A stretch of 64,000 nucleotides of DNA from Roseovarius bejariae (GTDB taxonomy: Bacteria; Pseudomonadota; Alphaproteobacteria; Rhodobacterales; Rhodobacteraceae): the NCBI RefSeq assembly GCF_009669325.1, contig NZ_SZWE01000001.1:1548501-1612500 (forward strand), given 5' to 3'. The position numbers and the translations under genes were made by a program. The notes beneath the pieces were generated by a model, which did no database searches, was not told the origin of the DNA, and was given only the letters and a program-made list of their open reading frames with translations. Positions 27,813 through 37,441 of this stretch are shown here, in pieces; position 1 is the stretch's first letter, and each line of letters starts with the position of its first letter.

Positions 27813-29081
27813 ATGGCCGACTTCAAAACCGCCTCGCAAAGCGTCATGCTGCTTTTGCGTTTTTCCCGCAAACTCTGGGTCCGGGTTGCGCTTTTGGCGC
27901 TTTTGGCGGTGGCCGCCGCCGTGGCCGCGCTTTTTCTGGAAGAGTTCATCCCCCAAAGCCTGCGCCGCCGGATCGCGCCCGACACGGTGATGCCGATCCT
28001 CACGATTCTCGCCTCGGGCATGCTGGCGGTCAGCACCTTTTCCCTCAACGTCATGGTCTCGGCCCATAATGCCGCCGCCTCACAGGCCACGCCAAGGGCG
28101 CATCGCATCCTTCTGGCCGACACCACCACGCAAACCGTGCTGGCCACCTTCATCGGGGCCTTTGTCTATGCCCTGACATCGATCATCCTGCTGCGCGCCG
28201 GGATTCACGGGGGCGACTCCTCGGTCACGGTGCTTCTTTCCACCGTGGCCGTCGTGGTGCTTGTGATTCTTGCGCTCCTGCGCTGGATCGACCACCTCAG
28301 CGATCTGGGCAGCATGGACGCCACCCTGCGCGCCACCGAGGCCGAAGCCCGCTCAAGCCTGCAACTCACCCGCCGCGCCCCGGCCCTGCGCGCCAGTCCT
28401 CTGACTGCCGAAACCCTGATCCCGACCGAGGCCACACCTGTCCCCTCACCACGCTCGGGCTACCTTCAATTCATCGACGTCGCGCATATGAACGAGGTGA
28501 TCAAGACATCCGAGGCACGCATCTATATCCACACCGCACCGGGACAATACCTGCTGACAGGTCAACCCGTCGCCTATGCCACGGGCCTGTCCGACAAACA
28601 GGTGAAATCGGTGCAAAACGGCCTGACCATCGGTCAGCACCGCACGTTTGAACAAGACGCGACCTATGGCCTGCTGGTTCTCTCGGAAATCGCCTCGCGT
28701 GCTCTTTCGCCCGGCGTTAACGATCCCGGCACCGCCATCGACGTCATCGCGCGACAAGAACGCTTGCTTTGGAACTGGGCCCGCACCGACGAGACCACTG
28801 GCGAGCCAAAGTTTCCCCGAATCTTCGTCCCCGAACTGTCGCGCACCGAAATGATCCAAAGTGCCTTTTCCAGCACCGCCCGCGATGGCGCGGGCACGAT
28901 CGAGGTGGTCTGCCGATTGCTTCACGCCCTGCGCGCCTTGCAAGACACGCCCGACCCGGCCCTGGCAAAAGCCGCCGCCGAAATGTCCCAAACCACGCGC
29001 CAATACGCCGAAAGTGCCCTGACCCTCAAATGCGAAAAAGAGGTGATGCGCCAATCCCACGACGCGCCGCGCCTCTCTTGA
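27813..29081 (+). CDS. DUF2254 family membrane protein
   Basis: This 422-residue protein has four N-terminal transmembrane segments (about residues 22-42, 60-82, 105-130 and 140-162) followed by a large soluble domain. The segment MLAVSTFSLNVMVSAHNAAASQATPRA after the second helix is the DUF2254 signature. The soluble part includes YLQFIDVAHMNEV and LSPGVNDPGTAIDVI, also conserved in the family as I remember it. Function is unknown. It starts 55 bp after the ChaC-like gene with the strong AGGGGGG Shine-Dalgarno. Confidence 0.8.
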   Translation: MADFKTASQSVMLLLRFSRKLWVRVALLALLAVAAAVAALFLEEFIPQSLRRRIAPDTVMPILTILASGMLAVSTFSLNVMVSAHNAAASQATPRAHRILLADTTTQTVLATFIGAFVYALTSIILLRAGIHGGDSSVTVLLSTVAVVVLVILALLRWIDHLSDLGSMDATLRATEAEARSSLQLTRRAPALRASPLTAETLIPTEATPVPSPRSGYLQFIDVAHMNEVIKTSEARIYIHTAPGQYLLTGQPVAYATGLSDKQVKSVQNGLTIGQHRTFEQDATYGLLVLSEIASRALSPGVNDPGTAIDVIARQERLLWNWARTDETTGEPKFPRIFVPELSRTEMIQSAFSSTARDGAGTIEVVCRLLHALRALQDTPDPALAKAAAEMSQTTRQYAESALTLKCEKEVMRQSHDAPRLS

Positions 29082-29313
29082 TTGCCATCAACTGCGGCGC
29101 TGCGGGACACGAATACCCATGACCGGCAGGAAGCTGGCTGTAGTACCGGGCAAATGTCCGCAAGTACGGTGTGCGCCCCAAACACGGCCTATGGAGTGTT
29201 TAGCTTCAGATCGCATCATCAATCGGTTCTCCCTACAACCCGTTGGCTGGTCTGTTTCGCGTTTGTCGACGTGACGTGCTATTTTGCACCACAGGAGAAA
29301 ATGGGAGGGCATC

Positions 29314-29742
29314 ATGTCAAATACGCTCAAAGGTCAGTGCTTTTGCGGAGCCGTCGAAATCGAAGTGACCGGAGAACCGGCGGGAATGGGTTATTGTCAT
29401 TGTGAAAGTTGCAGAGCGTGGTCCGCTGGCCCGGTCAACGCGTTCACTCTCTGGCCTCCGGATAACGTCAAGGTAGTGAAGGGCGAAGAACACATACGGC
29501 AATTCAACAAGACCGAAAACAGCGACCGGAAATGGTGTAACAAGTGCGGAGGTCACCTTATGGCAGGGCACCCGGGCCTCGGCCTTACCGATGTATATGC
29601 GGCGATTATCCCGAACCTTGAGTTCAAGCCAGGCATCCACGTCAACTATGCCGAGACCGTGCTGCCCATGAAAGATGGCCTACCAAAAATGAAGGACTTC
29701 CCCTCTGAGTTCGGAGGCTCGGGAGAAACGGTTCCGGAATAG
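29314..29742 (+). CDS. GFA/CENP-V family zinc-binding protein
   Basis: This 142-residue protein has the GFA zinc pattern: C9-x-C11 (GQCFCGAV), C28-x-C30-x2-C33 (YCHCESC) and a C-x2-C pair in WCNKCGGH near residue 76. Glutathione-dependent formaldehyde-activating enzymes and many uncharacterised proteins share this fold. Codon choice is visibly less GC-biased than that of the flanking genes (for example GGA, GTA and AAT codons), which may mark a later arrival. The start has a clear GGGAGG upstream. The 230 bp before it contain no recognisable gene. Confidence 0.8.
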   Translation: MSNTLKGQCFCGAVEIEVTGEPAGMGYCHCESCRAWSAGPVNAFTLWPPDNVKVVKGEEHIRQFNKTENSDRKWCNKCGGHLMAGHPGLGLTDVYAAIIPNLEFKPGIHVNYAETVLPMKDGLPKMKDFPSEFGGSGETVPE

Positions 29743-29806
29743 ATCAATCCAGACACCAGCCTTGATTGCATCTCGGGGGTGGTGGTTGCGCCTTGCAAAG
29801 CCACCA

Positions 29807-29840
29807 AAACGTACGAAACTCACGTACGTTTCGTACGTTT
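29807..29840. repeat. CGTACG inverted repeat
   Basis: AAACGTACGAAAC at 29807-29819 and GTTTCGTACGTTT at 29828-29840 are perfect 13-base arms around TCACGTAC. A second hairpin (GGTGG at 29780-29784 with CCACC at 29801-29805) precedes it. Both lie between the convergent GFA-family and gltX genes. Confidence 0.75.
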
Positions 29841-29883
29841 CTAATCGCACGCCCTGTTAACCCGCCGGGGTGCGGGAAAAAAT

Positions 29884-29927
29884 ACCGACGCGATACCGAC
29901 GTTATACCGACGCGATACCGAAAGGTG
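29884..29927. repeat. ACCGAC motifs at exact 11-bp spacing
   Basis: ACCGAC occurs at 29884, 29895 and 29906, with ACCGAA at 29917; fillers are GCGAT, GTTAT and GCGAT. This is the second locus of the 11-bp array. It lies in a convergent intergenic region, unlike the two other loci. The rest of the 239-bp gap holds no gene. Confidence 0.8.
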
Positions 29928-29981
29928 TTTTCGAGGTTAACCAATGGGTTAGCCCCGATTCGCGCGGGGCTCTCCGAAAGG

Positions 29982-31307
29982 TTAACCCTTGGCCTTGATA
30001 TTTTGCAGCAGCGGCAGCACCTGGCTCATGTCCGGCCCATGGCTCTGCCCGGTCAGCGCCTTCCTGAGCGGCATGAACAGCCCCCGGCCCTTGCGCCCCG
30101 TGGCCTCCTTCACGGTACTGGTCCACTGGCCCCAGGTTTCACCGTCAAACGGCCCTTCCGGCAAAAGCGCCATGGCCTCGGCCACGAATTCGGCGTCCTC
30201 GTCCTCAATCACCGGCTCCGCCCCATCACGGAACATTGCCCACCATTCCGGCAAGTCATTGAGAGTCGTGATATTTTCCCGCGTCACACTCCAGAACCGT
30301 TCCGCCAGATCATCGGGCACACCGATGTCGGCGATCTGGTCTTTCACCTCGTCAAAGGCCCGCTCATGCAACAGCCGCGCAGTCATCGGGTAAAGGTCAT
30401 TCACATCGAACTTCGTGGGCGCCGCGCCAAAACGGGTAATATCGAACCCTTCGATCAGTTCCGCCATATCGTTGCGCAGTTCCACTGGGTCGGCGGACCC
30501 AAGCCGCGCCATCAGGCTCAGCAGCGCCATAGGCTCCACACCCGCCGCCCGCAAGTCCCGCAGGCTCAGCGTGCCAAGGCGTTTCGACAGGCTTTCGCCC
30601 TGCGGCCCGGTCAAAAGCGAATGGTGCGCAAAGCTCGGAACATCACCTCCAAGTGCCTGAATTATTTGGATTTGTGTCGCCGTGTTGGTCACGTGATCGG
30701 ACCCGCGCACCACATGCGTCACGCCCATTTCGGTGTCATCCACGACCGAGGCGAGGGTATAAAGAAACTGCCCGTCCCCCCGGATCAACACCGGGTCGCT
30801 GACACTGGCCGCATCAATCGAGGTATGGCCAAGGATGCCATCCTCCCACTCAATCCGCTCATGGTTCAGCTTGAACCGCCACACGCCATCGCCCCGTTCG
30901 GCCCGCAGCGCCTCGCGCTGTTCTTCCGACAGGTCCAATGCCGCCCGGTCGTAAACCGGCGGCTTGCCCATGTTCAGCTGCTTCTTGCGCTTGAGATCCA
31001 GTTCCGTAGGTGTTTCAAAAGCCTCGTAAAATCGGCCCATATCCCGCAGCTTGTCGGCGGCCGCCACATAGCGATCCAAACGATCGGATTGCCGCTCAAC
31101 CCGGTCCCAATGCAGGCCCAGCCACTCCAGGTCGGCCTTGATGGCATCCACGTATTCCTCTTTCGAGCGCTCCGGGTCGGTATCGTCGATCCGCAGGATG
31201 AATTGCCCCCCGGCCTTGCGGGCAATGAGGAAATTCATCAAGGCGGTACGCAGGTTGCCCACATGGATATAACCTGTGGGCGACGGGGCGAAACGAGTGG
31301 TGGTCAT
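29982..31307 (-). CDS. gltX: Glutamyl-tRNA synthetase
   Basis: This 441-residue class I aminoacyl-tRNA synthetase has the HIGH-type motif in FAPSPTGYIHVGNLRTAL (residues 6-23; here I-H-V-G) and a KMSKS-type SLSKRLG near residue 238. The catalytic domain occupies the first ~300 residues and the helical anticodon-binding part the rest. Alphaproteobacteria often carry two GltX forms, one acting on tRNA-Gln for the amidotransferase route; sequence alone does not tell which this is. The ATG at 31307 begins MTTTRFAPSPTG. Confidence 0.95.
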   Translation of the reverse strand: MTTTRFAPSPTGYIHVGNLRTALMNFLIARKAGGQFILRIDDTDPERSKEEYVDAIKADLEWLGLHWDRVERQSDRLDRYVAAADKLRDMGRFYEAFETPTELDLKRKKQLNMGKPPVYDRAALDLSEEQREALRAERGDGVWRFKLNHERIEWEDGILGHTSIDAASVSDPVLIRGDGQFLYTLASVVDDTEMGVTHVVRGSDHVTNTATQIQIIQALGGDVPSFAHHSLLTGPQGESLSKRLGTLSLRDLRAAGVEPMALLSLMARLGSADPVELRNDMAELIEGFDITRFGAAPTKFDVNDLYPMTARLLHERAFDEVKDQIADIGVPDDLAERFWSVTRENITTLNDLPEWWAMFRDGAEPVIEDEDAEFVAEAMALLPEGPFDGETWGQWTSTVKEATGRKGRGLFMPLRKALTGQSHGPDMSQVLPLLQNIKAKG

Positions 31308-31373
31308 CTGGTGTCTCCTGGTTCGCGTGGGCCATGTCACAGTGGCGCGTGATTGTCCAGATTGCAGCGCGGG

Positions 31374-32705
31374 CTAGCCCTGCGTCGGCCAGACCCTGTG
31401 CTCATCGTCAATCACAAAAACATGGGCGTGCCGCCGCCCGCCATGGGCGCGTAGATGCGGGTGATCAGAAGGCAGATCGGGGTGTTCATGCACGATCTCC
31501 CGTTTCAAGCCCGCAGGCCAGACAACCCGCGCAACGACCACGCCTAATAGGGCCATCAGCCCCAACAAAACAAGGGCGCCCCCCATGCCAAGCCCCTGCG
31601 CCGCCCACCCCGCCGTGGGGTAGGTAACAAGCCAACAGGCATGGCTCAGCGCAAACTGCGCGGCAAACACGGCTGGCCTGTCCTCTGCATGGGCCGAGCG
31701 CCGCAAAAGCCGCCCCGAGGGCGTCAGGACCGACGCATATAGAAACCCGATCATCGCCCAGACCAACAAGAATACAGTCCACCCCGGCAAGCCACCAAAG
31801 CTTATCAGCGCCCCCATGATCAACGCCACCACCACTAACCCTTGCGCGCCGCCCATCATCACGGGCCGGTCCGCCATCCGCTCCAGCAACCTCGGCAGGA
31901 TCAGTGCCGCCCCCATGGACCCCGCGCCAAAGGCCGCCATCGCAAGGGCAAGGCTACGCTCATCCCCACCATAGCCCGATCGCACTAGAACCACGGTGTT
32001 GACCAAGACAAACGCCCCCACCGCCGAAGCCGCAAGGTTCAAGGCCCAAAGTCCCCGCAGGCGCGGCGTGGCAAGGTAGATGCGGATACCCCGTGTCAGA
32101 CGCTCGCGAAATGGGCGTTGCCCGGCATCTGCCCCCAAGGGCGGCACGGCGGCGAGTAGCACCAGCAGGCCCGACACGACAAAGCCCAGAACCGTGCCAA
32201 CAAACAGCCAACTGTAACCCACCAACGTCAACAAAAGCGCCGCAAAGGCCGGGCTCAAAAGGTTCTCCAGATCATAGGCCAACCGCGACAGCGACAGCGC
32301 CCGGGTATACTCCGCCTCATCCGGCAAGACATCCGGGATCGTAGCCTGAAAGGCCGGGGTGAAAGTGGCCGAGGCCGATTGCAGAACGAAGATCAGCACG
32401 TAAATCTGCCAGACCTCGCTGACGAAGGGCAGGCACAGCGCCACCAGCGCCCGCACCGCATCCGCCCCGACCAGGACTCCCTTGCGCGGCAGTCGCGTGG
32501 CCACTGCTTGTGCCACGGGTGACAGGCCCACATAGGCCACCATCTTGAGGGTCAGCGCCAATCCCAGAACGACACCGGCGCGCTCCCCCGCAAGGTCATA
32601 GGCCAAAAGGCCAAGCCCCACGGTCAAAAGCCCCGTACCCACAAGGGCAATGACCTGCGCCGCGAAAAGCGCACGAAATGTGGGATTGTTCAAAATCGCA
32701 ATCAT
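31374..32705 (-). CDS. MFS permease (EntS-like group) with His-rich tail
   Basis: This 443-residue inner-membrane protein has about 12 transmembrane segments. It opens FRALFAAQVIALVGTGLLTV, typical of the MFS_3/EntS-type exporters for siderophores or drugs. After the last helix (PAGLKREIV) comes a cytoplasmic tail of about 45 residues rich in His (HEHPDLPSDHPHLRAHGGRR and HAHVFVIDDEH), which could bind metal; this is inference. The ATG at 32705 precedes the first helix directly; the longer frame upstream is unlikely to be used. Confidence 0.85.
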   Translation of the reverse strand: MIAILNNPTFRALFAAQVIALVGTGLLTVGLGLLAYDLAGERAGVVLGLALTLKMVAYVGLSPVAQAVATRLPRKGVLVGADAVRALVALCLPFVSEVWQIYVLIFVLQSASATFTPAFQATIPDVLPDEAEYTRALSLSRLAYDLENLLSPAFAALLLTLVGYSWLFVGTVLGFVVSGLLVLLAAVPPLGADAGQRPFRERLTRGIRIYLATPRLRGLWALNLAASAVGAFVLVNTVVLVRSGYGGDERSLALAMAAFGAGSMGAALILPRLLERMADRPVMMGGAQGLVVVALIMGALISFGGLPGWTVFLLVWAMIGFLYASVLTPSGRLLRRSAHAEDRPAVFAAQFALSHACWLVTYPTAGWAAQGLGMGGALVLLGLMALLGVVVARVVWPAGLKREIVHEHPDLPSDHPHLRAHGGRRHAHVFVIDDEHRVWPTQG

Positions 32706-32840
32706 GTGGGCAAGATAGCGCGGCACGCCTCTGTCGTTAAGGTGGTATTGCGCCTTCACATTCCCGTGAAGCCCCAAGAGGACTGCCAAAGTCGCGCTAC
32801 ACTCGATCGGTAGGTGAAAAAAACACTGAGAGGAATCGCC

Positions 32841-33764
32841 ATGTCAAAAACAGGATTGACCCGTCGCCACGTACTGGCCACCGCTGCCGCTCTTCCCTTG
32901 GCCGCCGCGACCTCTTGGCCTGCGCGCGCCGCTGCGCCGATGATGGGCGTGGCCTCCACCCGCTTTAATCGCGTGACCCTTGGTGGCTTCGAGGTCACCA
33001 CCATCCTCGCAGGCACCCGCACCGTGCCCGAACCGCAAAACATCTTTGGCATGAACGTCAGTGCCGAAGACTTCGCAGACGCCTCAAAGGCGGCCCATAT
33101 CCCCACCGACGCGGCACAGTTCTTCTTCACCCCCACTTTGATCAACACCGGCAATGAACTTGTGCTCTTCGATACCGGCCTCAACGCCGAAGGAACCACC
33201 GCCGCCATCGAACAGGCCGGCTATACCGCCGATCAGATCGATGTCGTGGTCATAACCCATATGCACGGCGACCACATTGGTGGCTTGATGGCGGGCGAGG
33301 CCCCCACCTTCCCCAATGCCCGCTATGTCACCGGCACCCAGGAATTCGATGCCTGGGCCGCCATGGATAACGAGGGTTTCAACTCCAAGGTACGCCCGCT
33401 GGCCGACCAAATGACCATGCTCGACGATGGTGGCAGCGTCGCCTCGGGGATCACCGCCATGGCCGCCTTCGGCCATACGCCCGGGCACATGACCTACATG
33501 ATCGAAAGTGAAGGCAAACAGCTCCTCGTTGCCGCCGATTTCGCCAACCACTATGTCTGGTCGCTCGGCTATCCCGACTGGGAGGTGAAATTCGATATGG
33601 ACAAAACCGCAGCGGCTCAAACCCGCCGCCGCATCCTGGATATGCTGTCCACCGATCAGATCCCCTTCATCGGCTACCATATGCCATGGCCGGGCACCGG
33701 CTTCGTGGAAAAACAAGGTGAGGGCTACAGATACGTGCCCACCAGCTACCAGTTGATGCTGTGA
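32841..33764 (+). CDS. Exported metallo-beta-lactamase-fold hydrolase
   Basis: This 307-residue protein has a twin-arginine-type leader (LTRRHVLATAAALPLAAATS, cleavage near residue 31). The hydrolase domain carries the zinc motif THMHGDHIGG (H-x-H-x-D-H) near residues 140-150, a later GHTPGHM His, the bridging Asp in VAADFANH, and the final His in IGYHMPWPG. All metal ligands of the fold are present. Substrate is unknown; lactonase or sulfatase-like activities occur in related proteins. A Shine-Dalgarno AGAGGA supports the start at 32841. Confidence 0.87.
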   Translation: MSKTGLTRRHVLATAAALPLAAATSWPARAAAPMMGVASTRFNRVTLGGFEVTTILAGTRTVPEPQNIFGMNVSAEDFADASKAAHIPTDAAQFFFTPTLINTGNELVLFDTGLNAEGTTAAIEQAGYTADQIDVVVITHMHGDHIGGLMAGEAPTFPNARYVTGTQEFDAWAAMDNEGFNSKVRPLADQMTMLDDGGSVASGITAMAAFGHTPGHMTYMIESEGKQLLVAADFANHYVWSLGYPDWEVKFDMDKTAAAQTRRRILDMLSTDQIPFIGYHMPWPGTGFVEKQGEGYRYVPTSYQLML

Positions 33765-33841
33765 TCCACGCTGCCCCTGCCGGCCTGTCAAATTGTCTCT
33801 GGCGCTGAACGGCTGCCACCGTTGCGCAATGGGTATTTATG

Positions 33842-33967
33842 CCAAGAAAAAGCGGGCGTGGTTTTTTCTTGGACAAAATACCCTGGGGGAGGCGCCCGAA
33901 GGGCGGCGGGGGCAAAGCCCCCTGACTGGCGCGCGACAGCGCGCTCAACCTGCGCGGCGCAAGCCGC
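33842..33967. repeat. Row of four hairpins between convergent genes
   Basis: In order: CCAAGAAAAA/TTTTTCTTGG (33842-33872), GGGGGC-AAA-GCCCCC (33908-33922), GCGCGC-GACA-GCGCGC (33929-33944) and CGGC-GCAA-GCCG (33955-33966). The first, with its T-run, can end transcription on either strand. No gene is seen in this 212-bp gap. Confidence 0.65.
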
Positions 33968-33976
33968 ACCGATTGG

Positions 33977-35002
33977 TCAGACCTTCGCGCCGACCATTCC
34001 CACGATTTCATAGGCCTTCTGCAATATCGGGCTGGCGATGCCGCGCGCCCGTTCGGCCCCATGCGCCAGAATACGGTCGATCTCTCCCACGTCGCCCATC
34101 AGCCGCGCCATTTCGTCCGAGATCGGTGCCAGCCGGTCAACCGCAAGATCGGCCAGCATCGGCTTGAACTCGGAAAACGCCTTGCCTCCAACCTCGGCCA
34201 TCACCTGATCCACGCTCTGTTCGGACAAGGCGGCATAGATATTCACGAGGTTGCGCGCCTCGGCGCGGTCTTCCAACCCCTCGGCCTCTAAGGGAAGCGG
34301 TTCGGGGTCGGTCTTGGCCTTGCGGATCTTCTTGGCGATCGTGTCGGTATCATCGGTCAGGTTGATCCGGCTCATGTCGGACGGGTCCGATTTCGACATT
34401 TTCTTCGTGCCATCCCGCAGGCTCATCACCCTCGTTGCCGCGCCCTCGATCACCGGCTCGGTGATCGGAAAGAACTCCTGCCCGAAGTCATTGTTGAACT
34501 TGATCGCGATGTCGCGGGTCAGTTCCACGTGTTGTTTCTGGTCCTCGCCCACCGGCACATGGGTCGCGTGATAAACAAGAATATCCGCCGCCATCAGCGC
34601 CGGGTAAGCAAACAGGCCAAGTGAGGCGTTCTGCTGGTTCTTGCCCGCCTTGTCCTTCCATTGCGTCATTCGCTGCATCCAGCCCATGCGCGCCACACAA
34701 TTGAAAATCCACGCCATTTGCGTGTGCTCGGGCACTTGGCTCTGGTTGAACAGGATGGATTTATCCGGGTCGATCCCCGACGCGATGAACCCCGCAGCCA
34801 GTTGTCGCGTGGCCTGGCGCAAAGCATCGGGGTCTTGCCAGACGGTGATCGCGTGCAGATCGACCATGCAGAAGATCGATTCGATCCCTTCGTTCTGGCT
34901 GTCGGCAAAGCGTTTGAGCGCGCCAAGGTAATTGCCAAGCGTCAGGTTCCCCGAAGGCTGGATTCCCGAAAACACGCGGGGGGTGAATGCCGCCTCTGGC
35001 AT
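33977..35002 (-). CDS. trpS: Tryptophanyl-tRNA synthetase
   Basis: This 341-residue class I synthetase charges tRNA-Trp. The HIGH-type motif lies in [19 protein letters not shown] (residues 12-30; here L-T-L-G-N) and an exact KMSKS near residue 200 ([11 protein letters not shown]). Size and motifs are as expected for bacterial TrpS. The ATG at 35002 begins [18 protein letters not shown]; the frame remains open far upstream but that portion is antisense to the rhomboid-like gene. The rhomboid-like gene is divergent, 75 bp away. Confidence 0.96.
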   Translation of the reverse strand: MPEAAFTPRVFSGIQPSGNLTLGNYLGALKRFADSQNEGIESIFCMVDLHAITVWQDPDALRQATRQLAAGFIASGIDPDKSILFNQSQVPEHTQMAWIFNCVARMGWMQRMTQWKDKAGKNQQNASLGLFAYPALMAADILVYHATHVPVGEDQKQHVELTRDIAIKFNNDFGQEFFPITEPVIEGAATRVMSLRDGTKKMSKSDPSDMSRINLTDDTDTIAKKIRKAKTDPEPLPLEAEGLEDRAEARNLVNIYAALSEQSVDQVMAEVGGKAFSEFKPMLADLAVDRLAPISDEMARLMGDVGEIDRILAHGAERARGIASPILQKAYEIVGMVGAKV

Positions 35003-35077
35003 GGTCGATCTCCGTGGTGGATTTTGCTGTCCGCCTCGCTTACCCATGGGGCACAGCCCCGTCAAGGAGAGCAGGCC

Positions 35078-35764
35078 ATGAGCAGCCCCGACACCCAAGC
35101 CCCCCTCAACCCGCTGCCGCCCGTCGTGGTGGCGCTTTTCCTGGTGATCCTCGGCGTGGAGGCCACGTTTTTCCTTGGCTCTCGCGGTCTTGTCGGTGGC
35201 CCCATGGCCGTGGGCTGGCGCACAGCGGCCATTCAGGATTATGGCTACAACGCCGATGTTTTCCGCTGGATGCTGCAAAACAACGTCTGGCCACTGGAAC
35301 ACCTGCAACGTTTTCTCACTTTCCCTTTCATTCACGGCACCTTCACCCACGCGCTTTTTGCTGGCGTCATGCTTCTGGCGCTCGGGAAATTCGTGGGCGA
35401 GGTCTTTGCTCAATGGGCCGTGCTTGCCCTTTTCCTGCTCTCCGGTATCGCGGGGGCCTTGATCTTTACCCTCTTTGCCGGGGCACAGCCCTGGGTGATC
35501 GGGGCCTTCCCCGGGGTTTACGGGTTGATCGGCGGCTTTACTTACCTGATGTGGCTGAAACTCGGGCAAATGGGCGAACAGCAATACCGCGCCTTTACCC
35601 TGATCGGGGTCTTGATGGGGCTGCAACTGGTCTTTGGCCTGCTCTTCGGGGCCAACAGCACATGGATCGCCGAGGTTGCAGGTTTCGGAGCGGGGTTCAT
35701 CCTGTCGATCTTCCTCGCACCCGGAGGCTGGCGGCGCATCCACCAGCGCATTCGCCGGAATTAA
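35078..35764 (+). CDS. Rhomboid-like membrane protein lacking catalytic residues
   Basis: This 228-residue protein has about six transmembrane segments in rhomboid order, with [20 protein letters not shown] corresponding to the conserved H-x3-H-x-x-x-N region of rhomboids. Where active rhomboids have G-x-S-G, this has [14 protein letters not shown], with no Ser. Where the catalytic His is expected, it has [10 protein letters not shown]. Both members of the dyad are therefore missing, which suggests a pseudoprotease comparable in logic to eukaryotic iRhoms. It overlaps the convergent murJ gene by three to four bases at the stop codons. Confidence 0.8.
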   Translation: MSSPDTQAPLNPLPPVVVALFLVILGVEATFFLGSRGLVGGPMAVGWRTAAIQDYGYNADVFRWMLQNNVWPLEHLQRFLTFPFIHGTFTHALFAGVMLLALGKFVGEVFAQWAVLALFLLSGIAGALIFTLFAGAQPWVIGAFPGVYGLIGGFTYLMWLKLGQMGEQQYRAFTLIGVLMGLQLVFGLLFGANSTWIAEVAGFGAGFILSIFLAPGGWRRIHQRIRRN

Positions 35765-37305
35765 CCGCCCCGGCGGAAGGCCTTGCCGAACTCTTGCATC
35801 CGGAAGGCGCCCAGCGCGTGACCGATGCCGAAATAGGCCACGGTCCCGATCCCGACCAGCAGCAACAGCGCCAGCCAGCGCAACCCGCCCACCTCGAACA
35901 GCGGCGACAGCACGAGGTTCACGCCCCACAACACTGCCCCCATCAAAACCGAGGCCGCAACGATCCGCCAAACCCGCCGGTGAAACCGCGCGTCAAAGCG
36001 GGCCACATCGCCCAAGGGCCGCGCCCCACGCATCAAAAGCCAGACCATGACCCAGCCTGCTACCGTCGTGGCAATCGCCGCCGCGATCCACCCGATGGCA
36101 AAGGCAAGCCCAATCGCCAGAACCGCATTCACCACCATGGCGACAAGGGCGAAACGGAAGGGGCTTTTGGTATCCTCGCGGGCAAAGAACAAAGGTTGCA
36201 GCACTTTTTGCAGAACAAAGGCGGGCAGGCCCAACCCATAGACCGCGACGGCAAGGGCCGTGGCTGCCGTGTCATCCGATCCAAAGGCCCCCCGCTCGAA
36301 CAGGACCGAAACAATCGGCATCGGGATGGCCACCAAGGCCACCGCCGATGGCACTGTCAACGCCAATGAGATTTCAGCGGCCCGCGAATAAGCCTCCCGC
36401 GCGCCGCTGTCATCCGCCGCCTTCAGGCGGCGCGACAGGTCGGGCAACAGGACAATGCCCACGGCAATTCCCACCACGCCAAGCGGCAGTTGATACAGAC
36501 GATCAGCGGAATAAAGCCAGCTCACCGCCTTGTCGAAATTCGAGGCCACCTGCTGCCCCACCAACAGGTTCACCTGCATCACGCCCCCCGCAAGGGCCGC
36601 CGGAACGGCAATGCGCACAAGTTGCGACATCTCGGGGGTCCAGCGCGGGCGCGTGGGCCGGATGTGCAGGCCCGCCTTGTCGGCGGCAACCCAGACCAGC
36701 GCCAGTTGCGCCACCCCGGCAAAGGGGATGGTCCAGACAAGCGCCGGGGCCACCGGCTTGCCCATCATGGCCGAGGCGCTCATGGCCGTGACCAGCATGA
36801 TATTGAGCAACACCGGCGCGGCGGCCGCGGCGGCAAACCGCCCGCTTGCGTTCAACACGCCGGAAAACAGCGCCGCCAGCGAAATGAAAAAGATATAGGG
36901 AAAGACAACACGCCCGAATTCCACCGTCAGGTCAAAGCGTTCGTCGCCCACGAACCCTTCCGCCGTGGCCCACACCAGCGCCGGCATGAACACCATGGCC
37001 AGCCCCGTCAGCACCAGCAGCACGAAGGCCAGCCCCGACATCGCCAGCGCGGCAAAGCCCACGGCATCCTCGTCCCCCTCCAACCGCTTGGAAAACATCG
37101 GCACGAAGGCCGCGTTGAACGCGCCCTCGGCAAAGAACCGGCGGAACATATTCGGCAGGCGGAAGGCCGCGACAAAAGCATCCATCATCGCCCCCGGCCC
37201 AAGGAAATTGGCGATCAGCACATCGCGCACGAAGCCCAGGATTCGGCTGGCCAGTGTCCAGCCACCGACGGTCAGCACACCGGAAAGCAGGCGAACGGGT
37301 CTCAT
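35761..37305 (-). CDS. murJ: Lipid II flippase MurJ
   Basis: This 514-residue polytopic protein has about 14 transmembrane segments. It moves lipid II across the inner membrane for peptidoglycan synthesis. The N-terminus includes [20 protein letters not shown] and [20 protein letters not shown], the strongest MurJ/MVF signature, with the Arg residues that line the cavity. Full family length is preserved. It is divergent from ilvE over 136 bp and its 3' end overlaps that of the rhomboid-like gene. Confidence 0.95.
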   Translation of the reverse strand: MRPVRLLSGVLTVGGWTLASRILGFVRDVLIANFLGPGAMMDAFVAAFRLPNMFRRFFAEGAFNAAFVPMFSKRLEGDEDAVGFAALAMSGLAFVLLVLTGLAMVFMPALVWATAEGFVGDERFDLTVEFGRVVFPYIFFISLAALFSGVLNASGRFAAAAAAPVLLNIMLVTAMSASAMMGKPVAPALVWTIPFAGVAQLALVWVAADKAGLHIRPTRPRWTPEMSQLVRIAVPAALAGGVMQVNLLVGQQVASNFDKAVSWLYSADRLYQLPLGVVGIAVGIVLLPDLSRRLKAADDSGAREAYSRAAEISLALTVPSAVALVAIPMPIVSVLFERGAFGSDDTAATALAVAVYGLGLPAFVLQKVLQPLFFAREDTKSPFRFALVAMVVNAVLAIGLAFAIGWIAAAIATTVAGWVMVWLLMRGARPLGDVARFDARFHRRVWRIVAASVLMGAVLWGVNLVLSPLFEVGGLRWLALLLLVGIGTVAYFGIGHALGAFRMQEFGKAFRRGG

Positions 37306-37441
37306 GGGCGGGCCTTCGGGGTTGTGGCGGGTTGCCCTTGCCTATCGGATCGCGCCGCAAGGGGGAAGGCCAAAGCGCGCGACCCCTCTGGACCCTCCTG
37401 CAAAGCCGCCGTAACCTGCCGCCAAATCAAGGAGGCAAGGC

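Noticed and set aside
27098..28153. Upstream extension of the Rrf2 frame to 502 codons
   Set aside because: The added part is antisense to two good genes; the winged-helix start at 27097 is at the family position.
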